64,000 nucleotides of DNA from Pseudomonas beijingensis (GCF_030687295.1 NZ_CP117425.1:6018001-6082000), one strand, 5' to 3'; shown: positions 18,750-28,406, counted from the stretch's first letter. A program made the numbers and translations. Notes: generated by a model from the letters alone, not told the origin.

Positions 18750-20176
18750 GAGTGCTCCCGTTCGGCAAACAGTGCCTGGACAAAGGGCTCGGCTTCAAAG
18801 GTGCGCAAATCGTCAATGCCTTCGCCCACGCCGATGTAGCGAATGGGCAGGCCGAACTGCTTGGCCAGGGCGAAAATCACCCCGCCCTTGGCGGTGCCGT
18901 CGAGCTTGGTCAGAGCCAGCCCGGTCAGTTCGACGGTCTGGTTGAATTGCTTGGCCTGGTTAATGGCGTTCTGGCCGGTACCGGCGTCCAGCACCAGCAG
19001 CACTTCGTGAGGCGCATCGGCGTCGAGCTTGCCGATCACCCGGCGTACCTTCTTCAATTCTTCCATCAGGTTGTCTTTGGTGTGCAGACGACCGGCCGTG
19101 TCGGCGATCAGCACATCGATGCCACGGGCCTTGGCCGCCTGCACCGCGTCGAAGATCACCGAAGCGGAGTCGGCGCCGGTGTGCTGGGCGATCACCGGGA
19201 TCTTGTTGCGCTCGCCCCACACTTGCAGCTGTTCGACCGCGGCGGCGCGGAAGGTGTCGCCGGCAGCCAGCATGACTTTCTTGCCTTCGAGTTGCAGCTT
19301 CTTGGCCAGCTTGCCGATGGTGGTGGTCTTGCCGGCGCCGTTGACGCCCACCACCAGAATCACGAATGGTTTGTTCTGCGAGGTGATCACCAGTGGTTGT
19401 TCCACCGGCTTGAGCATGTTGGTCAACTCGCCTTGCAGGGATTTGTACAACGCGTCGGCGTCGGTCAGTTGCTTGCGAGCAACCTTTTGGGTCAGGCTCT
19501 GGATGATCACCGAGGTCGCCTCGACACCGACATCGGCGGTGAGCAGGCGGGTCTCGATGTCTTCCAGCAATTCGTCATCGATGACTTTCTTGCCCAGGAA
19601 CAGGCTGGCCATGCCTTCGCCGATGCTGGCGCTGGTCTTGGACAGGCCCTGCTTGAGACGGGCGAAGAAGCCGACTTTGTTCTCTTCAGCCGTGCGGGCC
19701 GGCTCGACTGGGACCAAAGCTTCAACCGGAGCGGGTTCTGGTTCAGGTTCAGGGGCGGACTGCGAAGCGACAGGTGCAATGACAACCGTCGAGGCCTCGG
19801 CAATCGGCGCCACACCCTGTACCACGACAGGTTGTGTCGCGGCCGGAATCGGTGGGGTGATATGCGCGGCTTGCTCGTCTTCGACCAGCGCCACCGGCTC
19901 TTCTGCAACCGGCAGGGTCAGCCAGGGAGTGGATTCGACGGGCGGGGTCAGCGGCTGTTCGGCCACAGGCTCAGGGGCGACCGGTTGCAGGATCGGTTCG
20001 GCAATCGGCAGGATGATTGGCGCGGCGTCCTCTTCCACCGCTTCGGCGGCGGGCTCAGGCAGCGCTTGTGGCTGTTCGACGACGGTTTCCTGCGGCTTCT
20101 TGCGCAGCCATCCGAACAGGCCTTTTTTCTCGCCAGCCGCAGCTGGGGTCTTCTTGTCGTCGTTGGAACCAAACAT
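18746..20176 (-). CDS. ftsY: Signal recognition particle receptor FtsY
   Basis: A 476-residue SRP GTPase. A long acidic, Pro/Ala/Val/Glu-rich N-terminal A domain covers about residues 1-165. The N domain follows ([21 protein letters not shown]), then the G domain with G1 [16 protein letters not shown]3 [13 protein letters not shown] and G4 [11 protein letters not shown]. FtsY docks SRP-ribosome complexes at the membrane. The A domain is variable in length between species; its repeated [13 protein letters not shown] blocks are low complexity, not a sign of error. Confidence 0.96.
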   Translation of the reverse strand: MFGSNDDKKTPAAAGEKKGLFGWLRKKPQETVVEQPQALPEPAAEAVEEDAAPIILPIAEPILQPVAPEPVAEQPLTPPVESTPWLTLPVAEEPVALVEDEQAAHITPPIPAATQPVVVQGVAPIAEASTVVIAPVASQSAPEPEPEPAPVEALVPVEPARTAEENKVGFFARLKQGLSKTSASIGEGMASLFLGKKVIDDELLEDIETRLLTADVGVEATSVIIQSLTQKVARKQLTDADALYKSLQGELTNMLKPVEQPLVITSQNKPFVILVVGVNGAGKTTTIGKLAKKLQLEGKKVMLAAGDTFRAAAVEQLQVWGERNKIPVIAQHTGADSASVIFDAVQAAKARGIDVLIADTAGRLHTKDNLMEELKKVRRVIGKLDADAPHEVLLVLDAGTGQNAINQAKQFNQTVELTGLALTKLDGTAKGGVIFALAKQFGLPIRYIGVGEGIDDLRTFEAEPFVQALFAEREHS

Positions 20177-20520
20177 GGAGGACGGCTATCTCACGGTAGC
20201 GACGCGCCACGAGGGCGCCTCGGTGATAAATATTCAATGCTGAACAGACTGCGTTTCATCCAGCTTGTTCACGCGCAACATTTTGTCGAAGCGTCCCCAG
20301 GACGCCTCAAAGTCGATTTTTTCGAAGGACTGGTACGGCATCATCGGCGAAAACGCCGGGATCAACGAGCAAACCCAGCGTTTCTCCGGAGAACCCAGAC
20401 AACCCCGGGCCGATAAAAGGCCCGATAGGCGTGGCCGCCAGTAAAACGGATCAGTATCCTAGCACCTCCTCGCCTGCTGAGGCTAAGACCTAGCAGGCAA
20501 CCCAACAGGTTTAAACACGA
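20177..20520. other. Divergent intergenic region between ftsY and the M16 peptidases
   Basis: This 344-bp gap must carry promoters for both neighbours. It contains a short palindrome GCGTCC-CCA-GGACGC (about 20291-20305) and a GGGCC-GATAAAA-GGCCC hairpin near 20408. A plus-strand open frame from 20236 to 20416 is the tail of an ftsY antisense shadow, with no recognisable protein content. Confidence 0.4.
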
Positions 20521-21876
20521 ATGAATGCTCTTGCCCGCCGCGCCGCAGGCCTGCTGCTCAGCACAGTTTGTCTGCCTCTTTCAGCCTTGGCTGCCGACCC
20601 ACAACCCACCCATGAATTCACCCTCGACAACGGCCTGAAGGTCGTCGTGCGCGAAGACCATCGTGCGCCGGTGGTGGTCTCCCAGGTCTGGTACAAGGTG
20701 GGTTCCAGCTACGAGACGCCAGGCCAGACCGGTTTGTCCCACGCCCTTGAGCACATGATGTTCAAGGGCAGTGAAAAAGTCGGCCCCGGCGAAGCGTCGC
20801 TGATCCTGCGCGACCTCGGTGCCGAAGAGAACGCCTTCACCAGCGACGATTTCACCGCCTACTACCAGGTGCTGGCCCGCGACCGCCTGGGCGTGGCCTT
20901 CGAGCTGGAAGCCGACCGCATGGCCAGCCTGCGCCTGCCGCCGGAGGAGTTCAGCCGCGAGATCGAGGTGATCAAGGAAGAGCGCCGCATGCGCACCGAC
21001 GACAAGCCCATGTCCAAGGCCTACGAGCGCTTCAAGGCCATGGCTTACCCGGCCAGCGGCTACCACACGCCGACCATTGGCTGGATGGCCGACCTGGACC
21101 GGATGACCGTCGAGGAACTGCGCCACTGGTACGAGTCCTGGTACACCCCGAACAACGCGACCCTGGTGGTGGTCGGCGACGTGACACCGGACGAGGTCAA
21201 GTCCCTGGCCCAGCGCTATTTCGGCCCGATTGCCCGGCGCGCGGTGCCGGTGGCGAAAATCCCCCTGGAGCTGGCCGAACCCGGCGAGCGCCAGATCACC
21301 CTGCATGTGCAGACCCAACTGCCCAGCGTGATGCTGGCCTTCAACGTGCCGAGCATCGCCACCGCGACGGACAAGACGTCGGTCAACGCGCTGCGGCTGA
21401 TCTCAGCCCTGCTGGACGGCGGCTACAGCGGCCGGATCCCAACCCAACTGGAGCGCGGCGAGGAGTTGGTGTCCGGCGGCTCGTCGAACTACGACGCCTT
21501 CACCCGCGGCGACACGCTGTTCACCTTGTCGGCGACACCCAACACGCAGAAAAACAAAACCCTCGCCCAGGCCGAAGCAGGTTTGTGGCGCTTGCTTGAG
21601 CAGTTGAAAACCACTGCCCCGACCGCCGACGAACTGGAACGCGTGCGCGCCCAGGTCATCGCCGGCCTGGTGTATGAGCGCGACTCGATCACCAGCCAGG
21701 CCACCGCCATCGGCCAGCTGGAAACCGTCGGCTTGTCCTGGAAGCTGATGGACACAGAGCTCGCTGAACTGCAAAGCGTGACCCCGCAAGACATCCAGAA
21801 GGCAGCCCAGCTGTATTTCACCCGCTCGCGCCTGAGCGTTGCGCACGTCCTGCCCGAGGAGAAAGCTCATGAATGA
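20521..21876 (+). CDS. M16 family zinc peptidase, catalytic partner
   Basis: A 451-residue M16 (pitrilysin-like) metallopeptidase with a signal peptide (cleavage near ALAA, residue 24), so periplasmic. The inverted zinc motif HxxEH is intact as HALEH (His74, Glu77, His78), with the distal Glu expected in the ENAFTSDDFTAYYQV segment. The partner gene starts 8 nt before this stop, a typical two-subunit M16B arrangement. In P. aeruginosa the homologous proteases are PA0371/PA0372. Substrate unknown. Confidence 0.9.
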   Translation: MNALARRAAGLLLSTVCLPLSALAADPQPTHEFTLDNGLKVVVREDHRAPVVVSQVWYKVGSSYETPGQTGLSHALEHMMFKGSEKVGPGEASLILRDLGAEENAFTSDDFTAYYQVLARDRLGVAFELEADRMASLRLPPEEFSREIEVIKEERRMRTDDKPMSKAYERFKAMAYPASGYHTPTIGWMADLDRMTVEELRHWYESWYTPNNATLVVVGDVTPDEVKSLAQRYFGPIARRAVPVAKIPLELAEPGERQITLHVQTQLPSVMLAFNVPSIATATDKTSVNALRLISALLDGGYSGRIPTQLERGEELVSGGSSNYDAFTRGDTLFTLSATPNTQKNKTLAQAEAGLWRLLEQLKTTAPTADELERVRAQVIAGLVYERDSITSQATAIGQLETVGLSWKLMDTELAELQSVTPQDIQKAAQLYFTRSRLSVAHVLPEEKAHE

Positions 21877-23359
21877 GCGCAAATCATCGCGCCTGGTGCT
21901 GATCGGCCTGGTTTTGCTCGCCTTGGCCTGCGCCCTGGCCTTTTACCTGTCGCCGTCGAGCAACTCCGACGCCAGCCAGGCATTGGACAAGGCCAAGTCC
22001 GGCAATAAGCTGCAATCGTTGGCCGAACTGGACGACAAGGCGCCCAGCCGGCGCCAGCTCGACGTACAAACCTGGAAAACCGCTGACGGCGCCAAGGTGC
22101 TGTTCGTCGAAGCCCGGGAATTGCCGATGTTCGACCTGCGCCTGACCTTCGCCGCCGGCAGCAGCCAGGACGGCGACGCCCCCGGCCTCGCCCTGCTGAC
22201 CAACGCCATGCTCAACGAAGGCGTGGCCGGCAAGGACGTCGGCGCCATCGCCCAAGGTTTCGAAAGCCTCGGCGCGGACTTCGGCAACGGTGCCTACCGG
22301 GACATGGCCGTAGCGTCCCTGCGCAGTCTCAGCGCAGCCGACAAGCGTGAACCGGCCTTGAAGCTGTTCGCCGAAGTCGTCGGCAAACCGACCTTCCCCG
22401 CCGACTCCTTCGCCCGGATCAAGAACCAGATGCTGGCCGGTTTCGAGTACCAGAAACAGAACCCCGGCAAACTGGCGGGCCTGGAACTGATGAAGCGCCT
22501 GTACGGCGAGCATCCTTATGCCCACTCCAGCGACGGCACCGCCGACAGCATCCCACCGATCACTCTGGCCCAGGCCCGCGCTTTCCACGCCAAGGCCTAC
22601 GCTGCCGGCAACGCAGTGATTGCGCTGGTGGGGGATTTGTCCCGCGCCGAAGCCGAAACGATTGCCAACCAGGTGTCCGCCGCCCTGCCCAAGGGCCCGG
22701 CCCTGGCGAAAACCCCGCCACCGGTAGAACCGAAAGCGAGCATCGGGCACATCGAGTTCCCGTCCAAGCAGACCAACCTGATGCTCGCGCAACTGGGCAT
22801 CGACCGCGACGATCCGGACTATGCCGCGGTGTCCCTGGGCAACCAGATCCTCGGCGGCGGTGGCTTCGGCACGCGACTGATGACTGAAGTTCGCGAAAAA
22901 CGCGGCCTGACCTACGGCGTGTACTCCGGCTTCACGGCGATGCAGGCCCGCGGCCCGTTCATGATCAACCTGCAAACCCGTGCCGAGATGAGCGAGGGCA
23001 CCTTGAAACTGGTGCAGGACGTGTTCGCCGACTACCTCAAGAACGGTCCGACCCAGAAAGAACTCGATGACGCCAAGCGTGAGTTGGCCGGCAGTTTCCC
23101 GCTGTCCACCGCCAGCAATGCCGACATCGTCGGCCAGCTCGGCGCCATGGGCTTCTATGACTTGCCGCTCAGCTACCTGGAAGACTTCATGCGCCAATCC
23201 CAGGAACTGACGGTCGAGCAGGTCAAGGCCGCGCTGAACAAACACCTGAGTACCGATAAAATGGTCATCGTCACCGCCGGCCCGAGCGTGCCGCAAAAGC
23301 CGTTGCCGCCCCCTACTGACAAACCTGCCGAGCAGCCGCTCGGGGTTCCGGAGCACTAA
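21869..23359 (+). CDS. M16 family peptidase, non-catalytic partner
   Basis: A 496-residue M16 homologue anchored by an N-terminal hydrophobic segment (about residues 7-26). At the position of HxxEH it reads GLALLTNAMLNEG, so the zinc ligands are missing. The C-terminal GGGGFGTRLMTEVREKRGLTYGVYSGF segment is the substrate-binding R/Y pair region typical of M16B. It probably forms the clamshell with the upstream active subunit. Start at ATG 21869 after GAGGAG, overlapping the upstream gene by 8 nt; its stop overlaps rsmD by one base (TAATG). Confidence 0.9.
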   Translation: MNERKSSRLVLIGLVLLALACALAFYLSPSSNSDASQALDKAKSGNKLQSLAELDDKAPSRRQLDVQTWKTADGAKVLFVEARELPMFDLRLTFAAGSSQDGDAPGLALLTNAMLNEGVAGKDVGAIAQGFESLGADFGNGAYRDMAVASLRSLSAADKREPALKLFAEVVGKPTFPADSFARIKNQMLAGFEYQKQNPGKLAGLELMKRLYGEHPYAHSSDGTADSIPPITLAQARAFHAKAYAAGNAVIALVGDLSRAEAETIANQVSAALPKGPALAKTPPPVEPKASIGHIEFPSKQTNLMLAQLGIDRDDPDYAAVSLGNQILGGGGFGTRLMTEVREKRGLTYGVYSGFTAMQARGPFMINLQTRAEMSEGTLKLVQDVFADYLKNGPTQKELDDAKRELAGSFPLSTASNADIVGQLGAMGFYDLPLSYLEDFMRQSQELTVEQVKAALNKHLSTDKMVIVTAGPSVPQKPLPPPTDKPAEQPLGVPEH

Positions 23360-23970
23360 TGGCCCGCCCATCGAATTCCAGCAAGAAACCCGTGCACAAC
23401 GGTGTGAACCAGTTGCGCATCATCGGCGGCGAATGGCGCAGCCGGCGCCTGAGCTTCCCGGATGCCCCAGGGTTGCGCCCCACCCCTGACCGCGTGCGGG
23501 AAACCCTGTTCAACTGGCTCGCGCCCTACGTGGCAGGCGCCCGGGTGCTCGACCCGTTCGCCGGCAGCGGCGCGCTGTTTCTCGAGGCCCTGTCCCGTGG
23601 CGCCGCCATGGGCCAGGCGCTGGACGCCAGCAACCTGGCGGTCTCCAGCCTGAAGGAACACCTGGGCACCCTGCGTTGCACCGTCGGTCAGGTGCAAACC
23701 GCCGACGCACTGCGCTACCTGGACAGCCAACCGGCGACGCCTTTCGACCTGGTGTTCCTCGACCCGCCTTTCAACCAGAACCTGTTGCCGACCGTCTGCG
23801 CCTTGCTCGAGGAACGTCAGTGGCTGGCCGAGGATGCCTGGGTCTACACTGAAAGCGAGACCGCCCCGTCCACCCTGGGCTTGCCGGGCAACTGGCGCTT
23901 GCACCGCGAGCAGAAATCAGGACGGGTGTATTACGCGTTGTGGCAGCGTCTGACAAAGGACATGGGCTGA
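23359..23970 (+). CDS. rsmD: 16S rRNA (guanine(966)-N(2))-methyltransferase RsmD
   Basis: A 203-residue SAM-dependent methyltransferase acting on G966 of 16S rRNA in assembled 30S particles. Motifs: LRIIGGEWRSRRLSFP, RPTPDRVRETLFNWL, motif I VLDPFAGSGALFLEALSRGA and the catalytic NPPY-like LVFLDPPFNQ. The start codon shares a base with the preceding stop codon, so it is coupled to the peptidase genes. Confidence 0.95.
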   Translation: MARPSNSSKKPVHNGVNQLRIIGGEWRSRRLSFPDAPGLRPTPDRVRETLFNWLAPYVAGARVLDPFAGSGALFLEALSRGAAMGQALDASNLAVSSLKEHLGTLRCTVGQVQTADALRYLDSQPATPFDLVFLDPPFNQNLLPTVCALLEERQWLAEDAWVYTESETAPSTLGLPGNWRLHREQKSGRVYYALWQRLTKDMG

Positions 23971-23998
23971 ACGGCTGCCCCGTGCATCGAGAATAATA

Positions 23999-25000
23999 AT
24001 GATGTCCGCCGCATCTGAACGTTTCGTCCCTGCTCCGGGCCTTGGCAACCCGCACCTGCAGACCTTATGGGGCCCGTTATGGCGCCAGACCACCCACATC
24101 GAGCGCCAACGCGAGCGCCTGTGGCTGGAAGACGGTGATTTCCTCGACCTCGACTGGCACGGCCCACACAGCGCCGAGGCGCCGCTGGTGTTGGTGTTGC
24201 ACGGGCTGACCGGCTCTTCCAACTCGCCTTACGTGGCCGGGTTGCAGCAGGCACTCGGTCGCCAGGGCTGGGCCAGCGCGGCCTTGAACTGGCGCGGATG
24301 CTCGGGCGAGCCGAACCTGCTACCCCGCAGCTATCACTCGGGCGTCAGCGAAGACCTGGCCGCCGCCATTGCCCACTTGCGTGCCCGACGGCCCTTGGCG
24401 CCGCTGTTTGCGGTGGGTTATTCACTGGGCGGCAATGTGTTGCTCAAGCACTTGGGGGAAGCCGGCCGCGACAGCCAGTTGCAAGGCGCGGTGGCGGTCT
24501 CGGTACCGTTTCGCCTCGACCAGTGCGCCGATCGCATCGGCCAGGGATTTTCCAAGTTCTACCAGGCGCACTTCATGCGACAGCTGGTGACCTATGTGCG
24601 CAACAAGCAACGCCGGTTCCAGCACGACGGACGCCACGAAGGCCTGGCGACCCTGTCGGCGCTTGGCCCGCTGGAGAACATGCGCACCTTCTGGGACTTT
24701 GACGGCCGGGTGACGGCGCCGCTGCACGGGTTCTCCGACGCGGCGGACTACTACCGCCGCGCCTCCAGCCGCTATTTCATGGCGGGCATCAGCACGCCGA
24801 CCCTGGTCATCCAGGCCGCCGACGATCCTTTTGTATTTCCCCACAGCCTGCCCGAACCCGGCGAGTTATCCGCCTCGACCCAACTTGAACTGCATGCCCG
24901 GGGCGGGCATGTGGGTTTTGTCGACGGAACCCTGCGGCGCCCGGGGTATTACCTGGAGCGGCGGATCCCTGATTGGCTGGCCAGCCTGGGGCGCGGCTGA
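23999..25000 (+). CDS. YheT-like alpha/beta hydrolase
   Basis: A 333-residue hydrolase of the AB-hydrolase YheT family. GNPHLQTLWG at the N-terminus, VLVLHGLTGSSNSPYV (oxyanion region), nucleophile elbow AVGYSLGGNVLLKHLGE (Ser in GYSLGG), an acid in QAADDPFV and His in RGGHVGFVDG are present. Substrate unknown. Two adjacent ATGs (23999, 24002) are equally possible starts. It follows rsmD by 28 nt and may be cotranscribed. Confidence 0.87.
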   Translation: MMSAASERFVPAPGLGNPHLQTLWGPLWRQTTHIERQRERLWLEDGDFLDLDWHGPHSAEAPLVLVLHGLTGSSNSPYVAGLQQALGRQGWASAALNWRGCSGEPNLLPRSYHSGVSEDLAAAIAHLRARRPLAPLFAVGYSLGGNVLLKHLGEAGRDSQLQGAVAVSVPFRLDQCADRIGQGFSKFYQAHFMRQLVTYVRNKQRRFQHDGRHEGLATLSALGPLENMRTFWDFDGRVTAPLHGFSDAADYYRRASSRYFMAGISTPTLVIQAADDPFVFPHSLPEPGELSASTQLELHARGGHVGFVDGTLRRPGYYLERRIPDWLASLGRG

Positions 25001-25024
25001 CGATTCGCAGACAACAAAAATCAC

Positions 25025-25113
25025 TGTGGGAGCGAGCCTGCTCGCGATAGCGGTGGGACAGCGACATTGAGGTTGACTGACCCACCGCCATCGCGAGCAA
25101 GCTCGCTCCCACA
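25025..25113. repeat. REPIN, GAGCGAGCTTGCTCGCGAT family (first of tandem)
   Basis: Head-to-head REP pair; the left arm has one substitution (GAGCCTGCTCGC). The inter-arm spacer (GCGGTGGGACAGCGACATTGA...) is nearly identical to that of the next copy, so the two are tandem duplicates. Confidence 0.9.
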
Positions 25114-25159
25114 GTTTTTTCCGGGGTGTTCGCGGAGTGGATGCTCACTAAGAATCCCC

Positions 25160-25248
25160 TGTGGGAGCGAGCTTGCTCGCGATAGCGGTGGGGCAGCGAC
25201 ATTGAAGTTGTCTGACACACCGCCATCGCGAGCAAGCTCGCTCCCACA
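25160..25248. repeat. REPIN, GAGCGAGCTTGCTCGCGAT family (second of tandem)
   Basis: Second complete REPIN 46 nt after the first, same orientation and nearly the same spacer. Both lie between the convergent hydrolase and sseA genes. Confidence 0.9.
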
Positions 25249-25268
25249 GAGACTTGGAGGGGTGAGCG

Positions 25269-26123
25269 TTATTCGCCCTTCGCCACGCCCCGCTGGGGAT
25301 CATTGATCCATTCACTCCACGAGCCGGCGTACAGCCGCCCCAAGGGATACCCTGCCAGGCACAAGGCAAAAAGGTTGTGGCACGCCGTCACACCGGAGCC
25401 GCAGTACGCCACCAGTTCGGTGGGCGAACGTTCGCCCAGTTTTTCGGCGAAGCGCTGCTTGAGCTGATCAGCCGGCAAGAAGCGTCCATCGGCGCCCAGG
25501 TTGTCGGTAAACGCTGCGCACTGGGCGCCCGGGATATGCCCGGCCACTGGGTCGATCGGCTCGATTTCGCCCTTGAAACGCGGCAGCGCCCGGGCATCCA
25601 GCAGGGTCATGGCCGATTCACCGAGACGTTGTTGCAGCGCTTGCGCATTGATCAGCAGGCTCGCATCCGGCGCCCCCGTGAAAGTCCCGAGGCTGTTCTG
25701 CGGCGGATCCAGGCTCAAGGGCAAGCCGGCGGCGTGCCAGGCCTTGAGCCCACCGTCGAGGATGTACACACCATCGCGCTTGCCCAGCCAGGCCAGCAGC
25801 CACCAGGCCCGGGCGGCATAGGCGCCGGGGCCGTCGTCATACAGCACGACGTCGCTGTCGTTATCCAGCCCCCAAGCCTTGAGACGCGCGATCAAGGCCT
25901 CGGGCTCCGGCAGCGGATGACGCCCGGTCACGCCTTTGGTCACCGGCCCGCTCAGGTCGCGCTCAAGGTCCGCGAACGACGCCCCGGCAATGTGGCCCTC
26001 GGCATAGCTGCGTTGGCCGTAATCCGGATCTTCCAGGGCAAAACGGCAATCGAGGATGACCAGCCCGGGCTGTGATCGCCGCTGTTCGAGGGCTTGGGGG
26101 CTGATGAGTTGCGCGATGGGCAT
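25269..26123 (-). CDS. sseA: 3-mercaptopyruvate sulfurtransferase (rhodanese)
   Basis: A 284-residue tandem rhodanese protein. The inactive N-terminal domain carries DCRFALEDPDYGQRSYAEGHI. The C-terminal domain carries the catalytic loop CGSGVTAC with Cys241. The CGSGVTA form marks 3-mercaptopyruvate sulfurtransferase rather than thiosulfate rhodanese (CRxGxT). It transfers sulfur from 3-mercaptopyruvate to cyanide or thiols. It starts 32 nt after the laoR stop, same strand, and may be read through from laoR. Confidence 0.9.
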   Translation of the reverse strand: MPIAQLISPQALEQRRSQPGLVILDCRFALEDPDYGQRSYAEGHIAGASFADLERDLSGPVTKGVTGRHPLPEPEALIARLKAWGLDNDSDVVLYDDGPGAYAARAWWLLAWLGKRDGVYILDGGLKAWHAAGLPLSLDPPQNSLGTFTGAPDASLLINAQALQQRLGESAMTLLDARALPRFKGEIEPIDPVAGHIPGAQCAAFTDNLGADGRFLPADQLKQRFAEKLGERSPTELVAYCGSGVTACHNLFALCLAGYPLGRLYAGSWSEWINDPQRGVAKGE

Positions 26124-26155
26124 GGTGAGCTCCTGTGGCTGAGTCGGGGTCGGTC

Positions 26156-26827
26156 CTACTGCCCTTCCTCCAGGGTCTGGGCCAGTGGGACGTAATATTC
26201 ATTGAACAGCGCATCCACCGCCTCGCGGGCCTGGTCGGTCACGAAACCGGCTTCCAGCACCAGCACCTGATAGACGCCGCGCTTGATGGCCTGCTCACTC
26301 AGGTGGCTGAAATTTTCCCGCGTGGTGCACAGAAACCGCACCCAGGACGTGAGGATGATCCAGGCGTTGAGGGTCAGGGACTCGATCTGCACCCGGTCCA
26401 TCTTCAGGATGCCGGCGGCAACAAAGCCCTCGTAGATCGCGGTGCCGTGGATCAGGCAGCGCTGGGAAAACCGCCGATAGCGGGCCGCAAGGTCCGGATC
26501 GCTGTCGAGCAGATGCTCCAGGTCCCGGTGCAGGAAGCGGTAACGCCACATGGCCGCCAACAGTTCCTGCAGGTAGAAGCGCTTGTCATCCACCGTGGCC
26601 GCCCGGCCCTGGGGCGGACGCAGGAAGCTGTCCACCAGATTCTCGTATTCACTGAACAGCACGGCGATGATCGCCTGCTTGTTGGGGAAGTGGTAATAGA
26701 GATTGCCCGGGGACATGTCCATGTGGGCGGCGATGTGATTGGTGCTGACGCTGCGCTCACCCTGTTGGTTGAACAGCTCGAGGCTGTTTTGCACGATGCG
26801 CTCGCTGGTTTTCATTCGTGGGGCCAT
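26156..26827 (-). CDS. laoR: TetR-family repressor LaoR
   Basis: A 223-residue TetR/AcrR regulator. The N-terminal HTH (residues about 8-55) contains STNHIAAHMDMSPGNLYYHFPNKQAII. The C-terminal ligand domain includes WIILTSWVRFLCT. It is divergent from an aldehyde dehydrogenase, TAT-signal protein and GMC alcohol oxidoreductase set that matches the P. aeruginosa PA0367-PA0364 (laoR-laoC-laoB-laoA) locus for long-chain alcohol oxidation. Assignment is by synteny and family. It likely binds the palindrome at 26920-26943. Confidence 0.82.
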   Translation of the reverse strand: MAPRMKTSERIVQNSLELFNQQGERSVSTNHIAAHMDMSPGNLYYHFPNKQAIIAVLFSEYENLVDSFLRPPQGRAATVDDKRFYLQELLAAMWRYRFLHRDLEHLLDSDPDLAARYRRFSQRCLIHGTAIYEGFVAAGILKMDRVQIESLTLNAWIILTSWVRFLCTTRENFSHLSEQAIKRGVYQVLVLEAGFVTDQAREAVDALFNEYYVPLAQTLEEGQ

Positions 26828-26919
26828 GGTTTGGGCTTTAATTCGACGAAGGCATTGATCGGCATCTTACGACCTATCGGTCACAGGAAAAACCCACAGC
26901 CGTTGCGGATGTCATTGAC

Positions 26920-26943
26920 TTTCTAGAGTATAAGCTCTAGAAA
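26920..26943. promoter_or_regulatory. Palindrome in the laoR-laoC divergent promoter, candidate LaoR operator
   Basis: Perfect 9-bp arms TTTCTAGAG and CTCTAGAAA separated by 6 nt, 33 bp before the laoC start and 93 bp before laoR. Size and symmetry fit a TetR dimer site. It is the only strong dyad in the 148-bp gap. Binding itself is inferred. Confidence 0.6.
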
Positions 26944-26975
26944 ACACCCATTCTAATAATATCCGGTGCCTGACG

Positions 26976-28406
26976 ATGCCTGCCGACGTTGCCTACCTGC
27001 ACGAGTCTCAACAACAACTGGAGGAGCTGCGGTCGCTCTTCGATGCCCAGCGCCAGGCCTACGCTGCCCACCCGATGCCACCGGCCGAACAGCGCCGACA
27101 ATGGCTCAAGGCACTGCGCGAGGTATTGAGCAACGAACGACAAGCCTTGATCGACGCCATCAGCCAGGATTTCAGCCACCGCAGCGCCGACGAAACCCTG
27201 TTGGCCGAACTGATGCCGAGCCTGCACGGCATCCATTACGCCAGCCGCCATCTCCAAGGCTGGATGAAACCCTCCCGACGCAAGGTAGGCATGGCCTTTC
27301 AACCGGCCTCAGCCAAGGTGATCTATCAGCCGTTGGGCGTCGTCGGGGTCATCGTGCCGTGGAACTACCCGCTATTCCTGGCCATCGGGCCACTGGTCGG
27401 GGCATTGGCGGCCGGCAACCGGGTGATGCTCAAGCTCAGCGAATCGACACCGGCGACCGGCTTGCTGCTCAAGCAATTGCTGGCCCGTGTCTTCCCCCAA
27501 GACCTGGTGTGCGTGGTGCTCGGCGAGGCAGAGGTGGGCATGGCGTTTTCCAAGCTGCCCTTCGATCACCTGTTGTTCACCGGTGCCACCAGCATTGGCA
27601 AACATGTCATGCGCGCCGCTGCCGAAAACCTGACCCCGGTCACCCTGGAGCTGGGTGGGAAATCGCCGGCCATCGTGTCGGTCGATGTCCCCATCAAGGA
27701 CGCCGCCGAACGCATTGCCTTCGGCAAAACCCTGAATGCCGGGCAAACCTGTGTCGCCCCGGACTACGTGCTGGTGCCGCAGAACCGCGTCGGCGAGTTC
27801 GTCGAGGCGTATCGCGAGGCGGTCCGCGGGTTTTATCCGACCCTGGCGAACAACCCGGACTACACCGCCATCATCAACGAACGACAACTGGCGCGGCTCA
27901 ACGGCTACATCAGCGACGCCACCGGCAAGGGCGCGTTGCTGATCGAGCTGTTCGAACAAGGCCAGGGCCGCCGCATGGCCCATAGTCTGCTGCTCAACGT
28001 CAACGATGAGATGACCGTCATGCAGGACGAGATCTTCGGCCCGCTGCTGCCCATCGTTCCTTATGACAATCTGGACCAGGCGTTTGCCTACATCAATCAG
28101 CGCCCCCGCCCGCTGGCGCTCTACTACTTCGGCTACAACAAGGCCGAACAGCATCGTGTGCTCCACGAAACCCATTCCGGCGGCGTCTGCCTGAACGACA
28201 CGCTGTTGCACGTCGCCCAGGATGACATGCCGTTCGGCGGCATCGGGCCCTCGGGAATGGGGCATTACCATGGGCATGAGGGTTTCCTGACCTTCAGCAA
28301 GGCCAAGGGCGTGCTGACCAAACAGCGATTCAACGCGGCGAAGCTGATTTATCCGCCCTACGGCAAGCCCTTGCAGAAGCTGATCCAGAAGCTGTTTGTC
28401 CGCTGA
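26976..28406 (+). CDS. laoC: NAD(P)-dependent fatty/coniferyl aldehyde dehydrogenase LaoC
   Basis: A 476-residue aldehyde dehydrogenase of the coniferyl-aldehyde-dehydrogenase-like subgroup. The fold is complete: VVGVIVPWNYPLFLAIGPLVGAL, LELGGKSPAIV with general base Glu225, and GQTC with nucleophile Cys259, then the QDEIFGPLLPIVPYDNL substrate motif. In the lao pathway it oxidises long-chain aldehydes produced by LaoA to fatty acids. First gene of laoC-laoB-laoA; laoB follows after 27 nt. Confidence 0.88.
   Translation: MPADVAYLHESQQQLEELRSLFDAQRQAYAAHPMPPAEQRRQWLKALREVLSNERQALIDAISQDFSHRSADETLLAELMPSLHGIHYASRHLQGWMKPSRRKVGMAFQPASAKVIYQPLGVVGVIVPWNYPLFLAIGPLVGALAAGNRVMLKLSESTPATGLLLKQLLARVFPQDLVCVVLGEAEVGMAFSKLPFDHLLFTGATSIGKHVMRAAAENLTPVTLELGGKSPAIVSVDVPIKDAAERIAFGKTLNAGQTCVAPDYVLVPQNRVGEFVEAYREAVRGFYPTLANNPDYTAIINERQLARLNGYISDATGKGALLIELFEQGQGRRMAHSLLLNVNDEMTVMQDEIFGPLLPIVPYDNLDQAFAYINQRPRPLALYYFGYNKAEQHRVLHETHSGGVCLNDTLLHVAQDDMPFGGIGPSGMGHYHGHEGFLTFSKAKGVLTKQRFNAAKLIYPPYGKPLQKLIQKLFVR

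Noticed and set aside
18752..20416. 554-codon plus-strand open frame over ftsY
   Set aside because: Mirror of ftsY codons with no recognisable protein content; extends into the intergenic gap by chance.
20236..20416. Small plus-strand gene between ftsY and the peptidases
   Set aside because: No ribosome binding site, basic low-complexity translation, and no similarity to a known small protein.
25025..25248. Regularly spaced repeats resembling a short CRISPR array
   Set aside because: The repeats are opposed palindromic REP pairs, only two units, with similar spacers and no cas genes.
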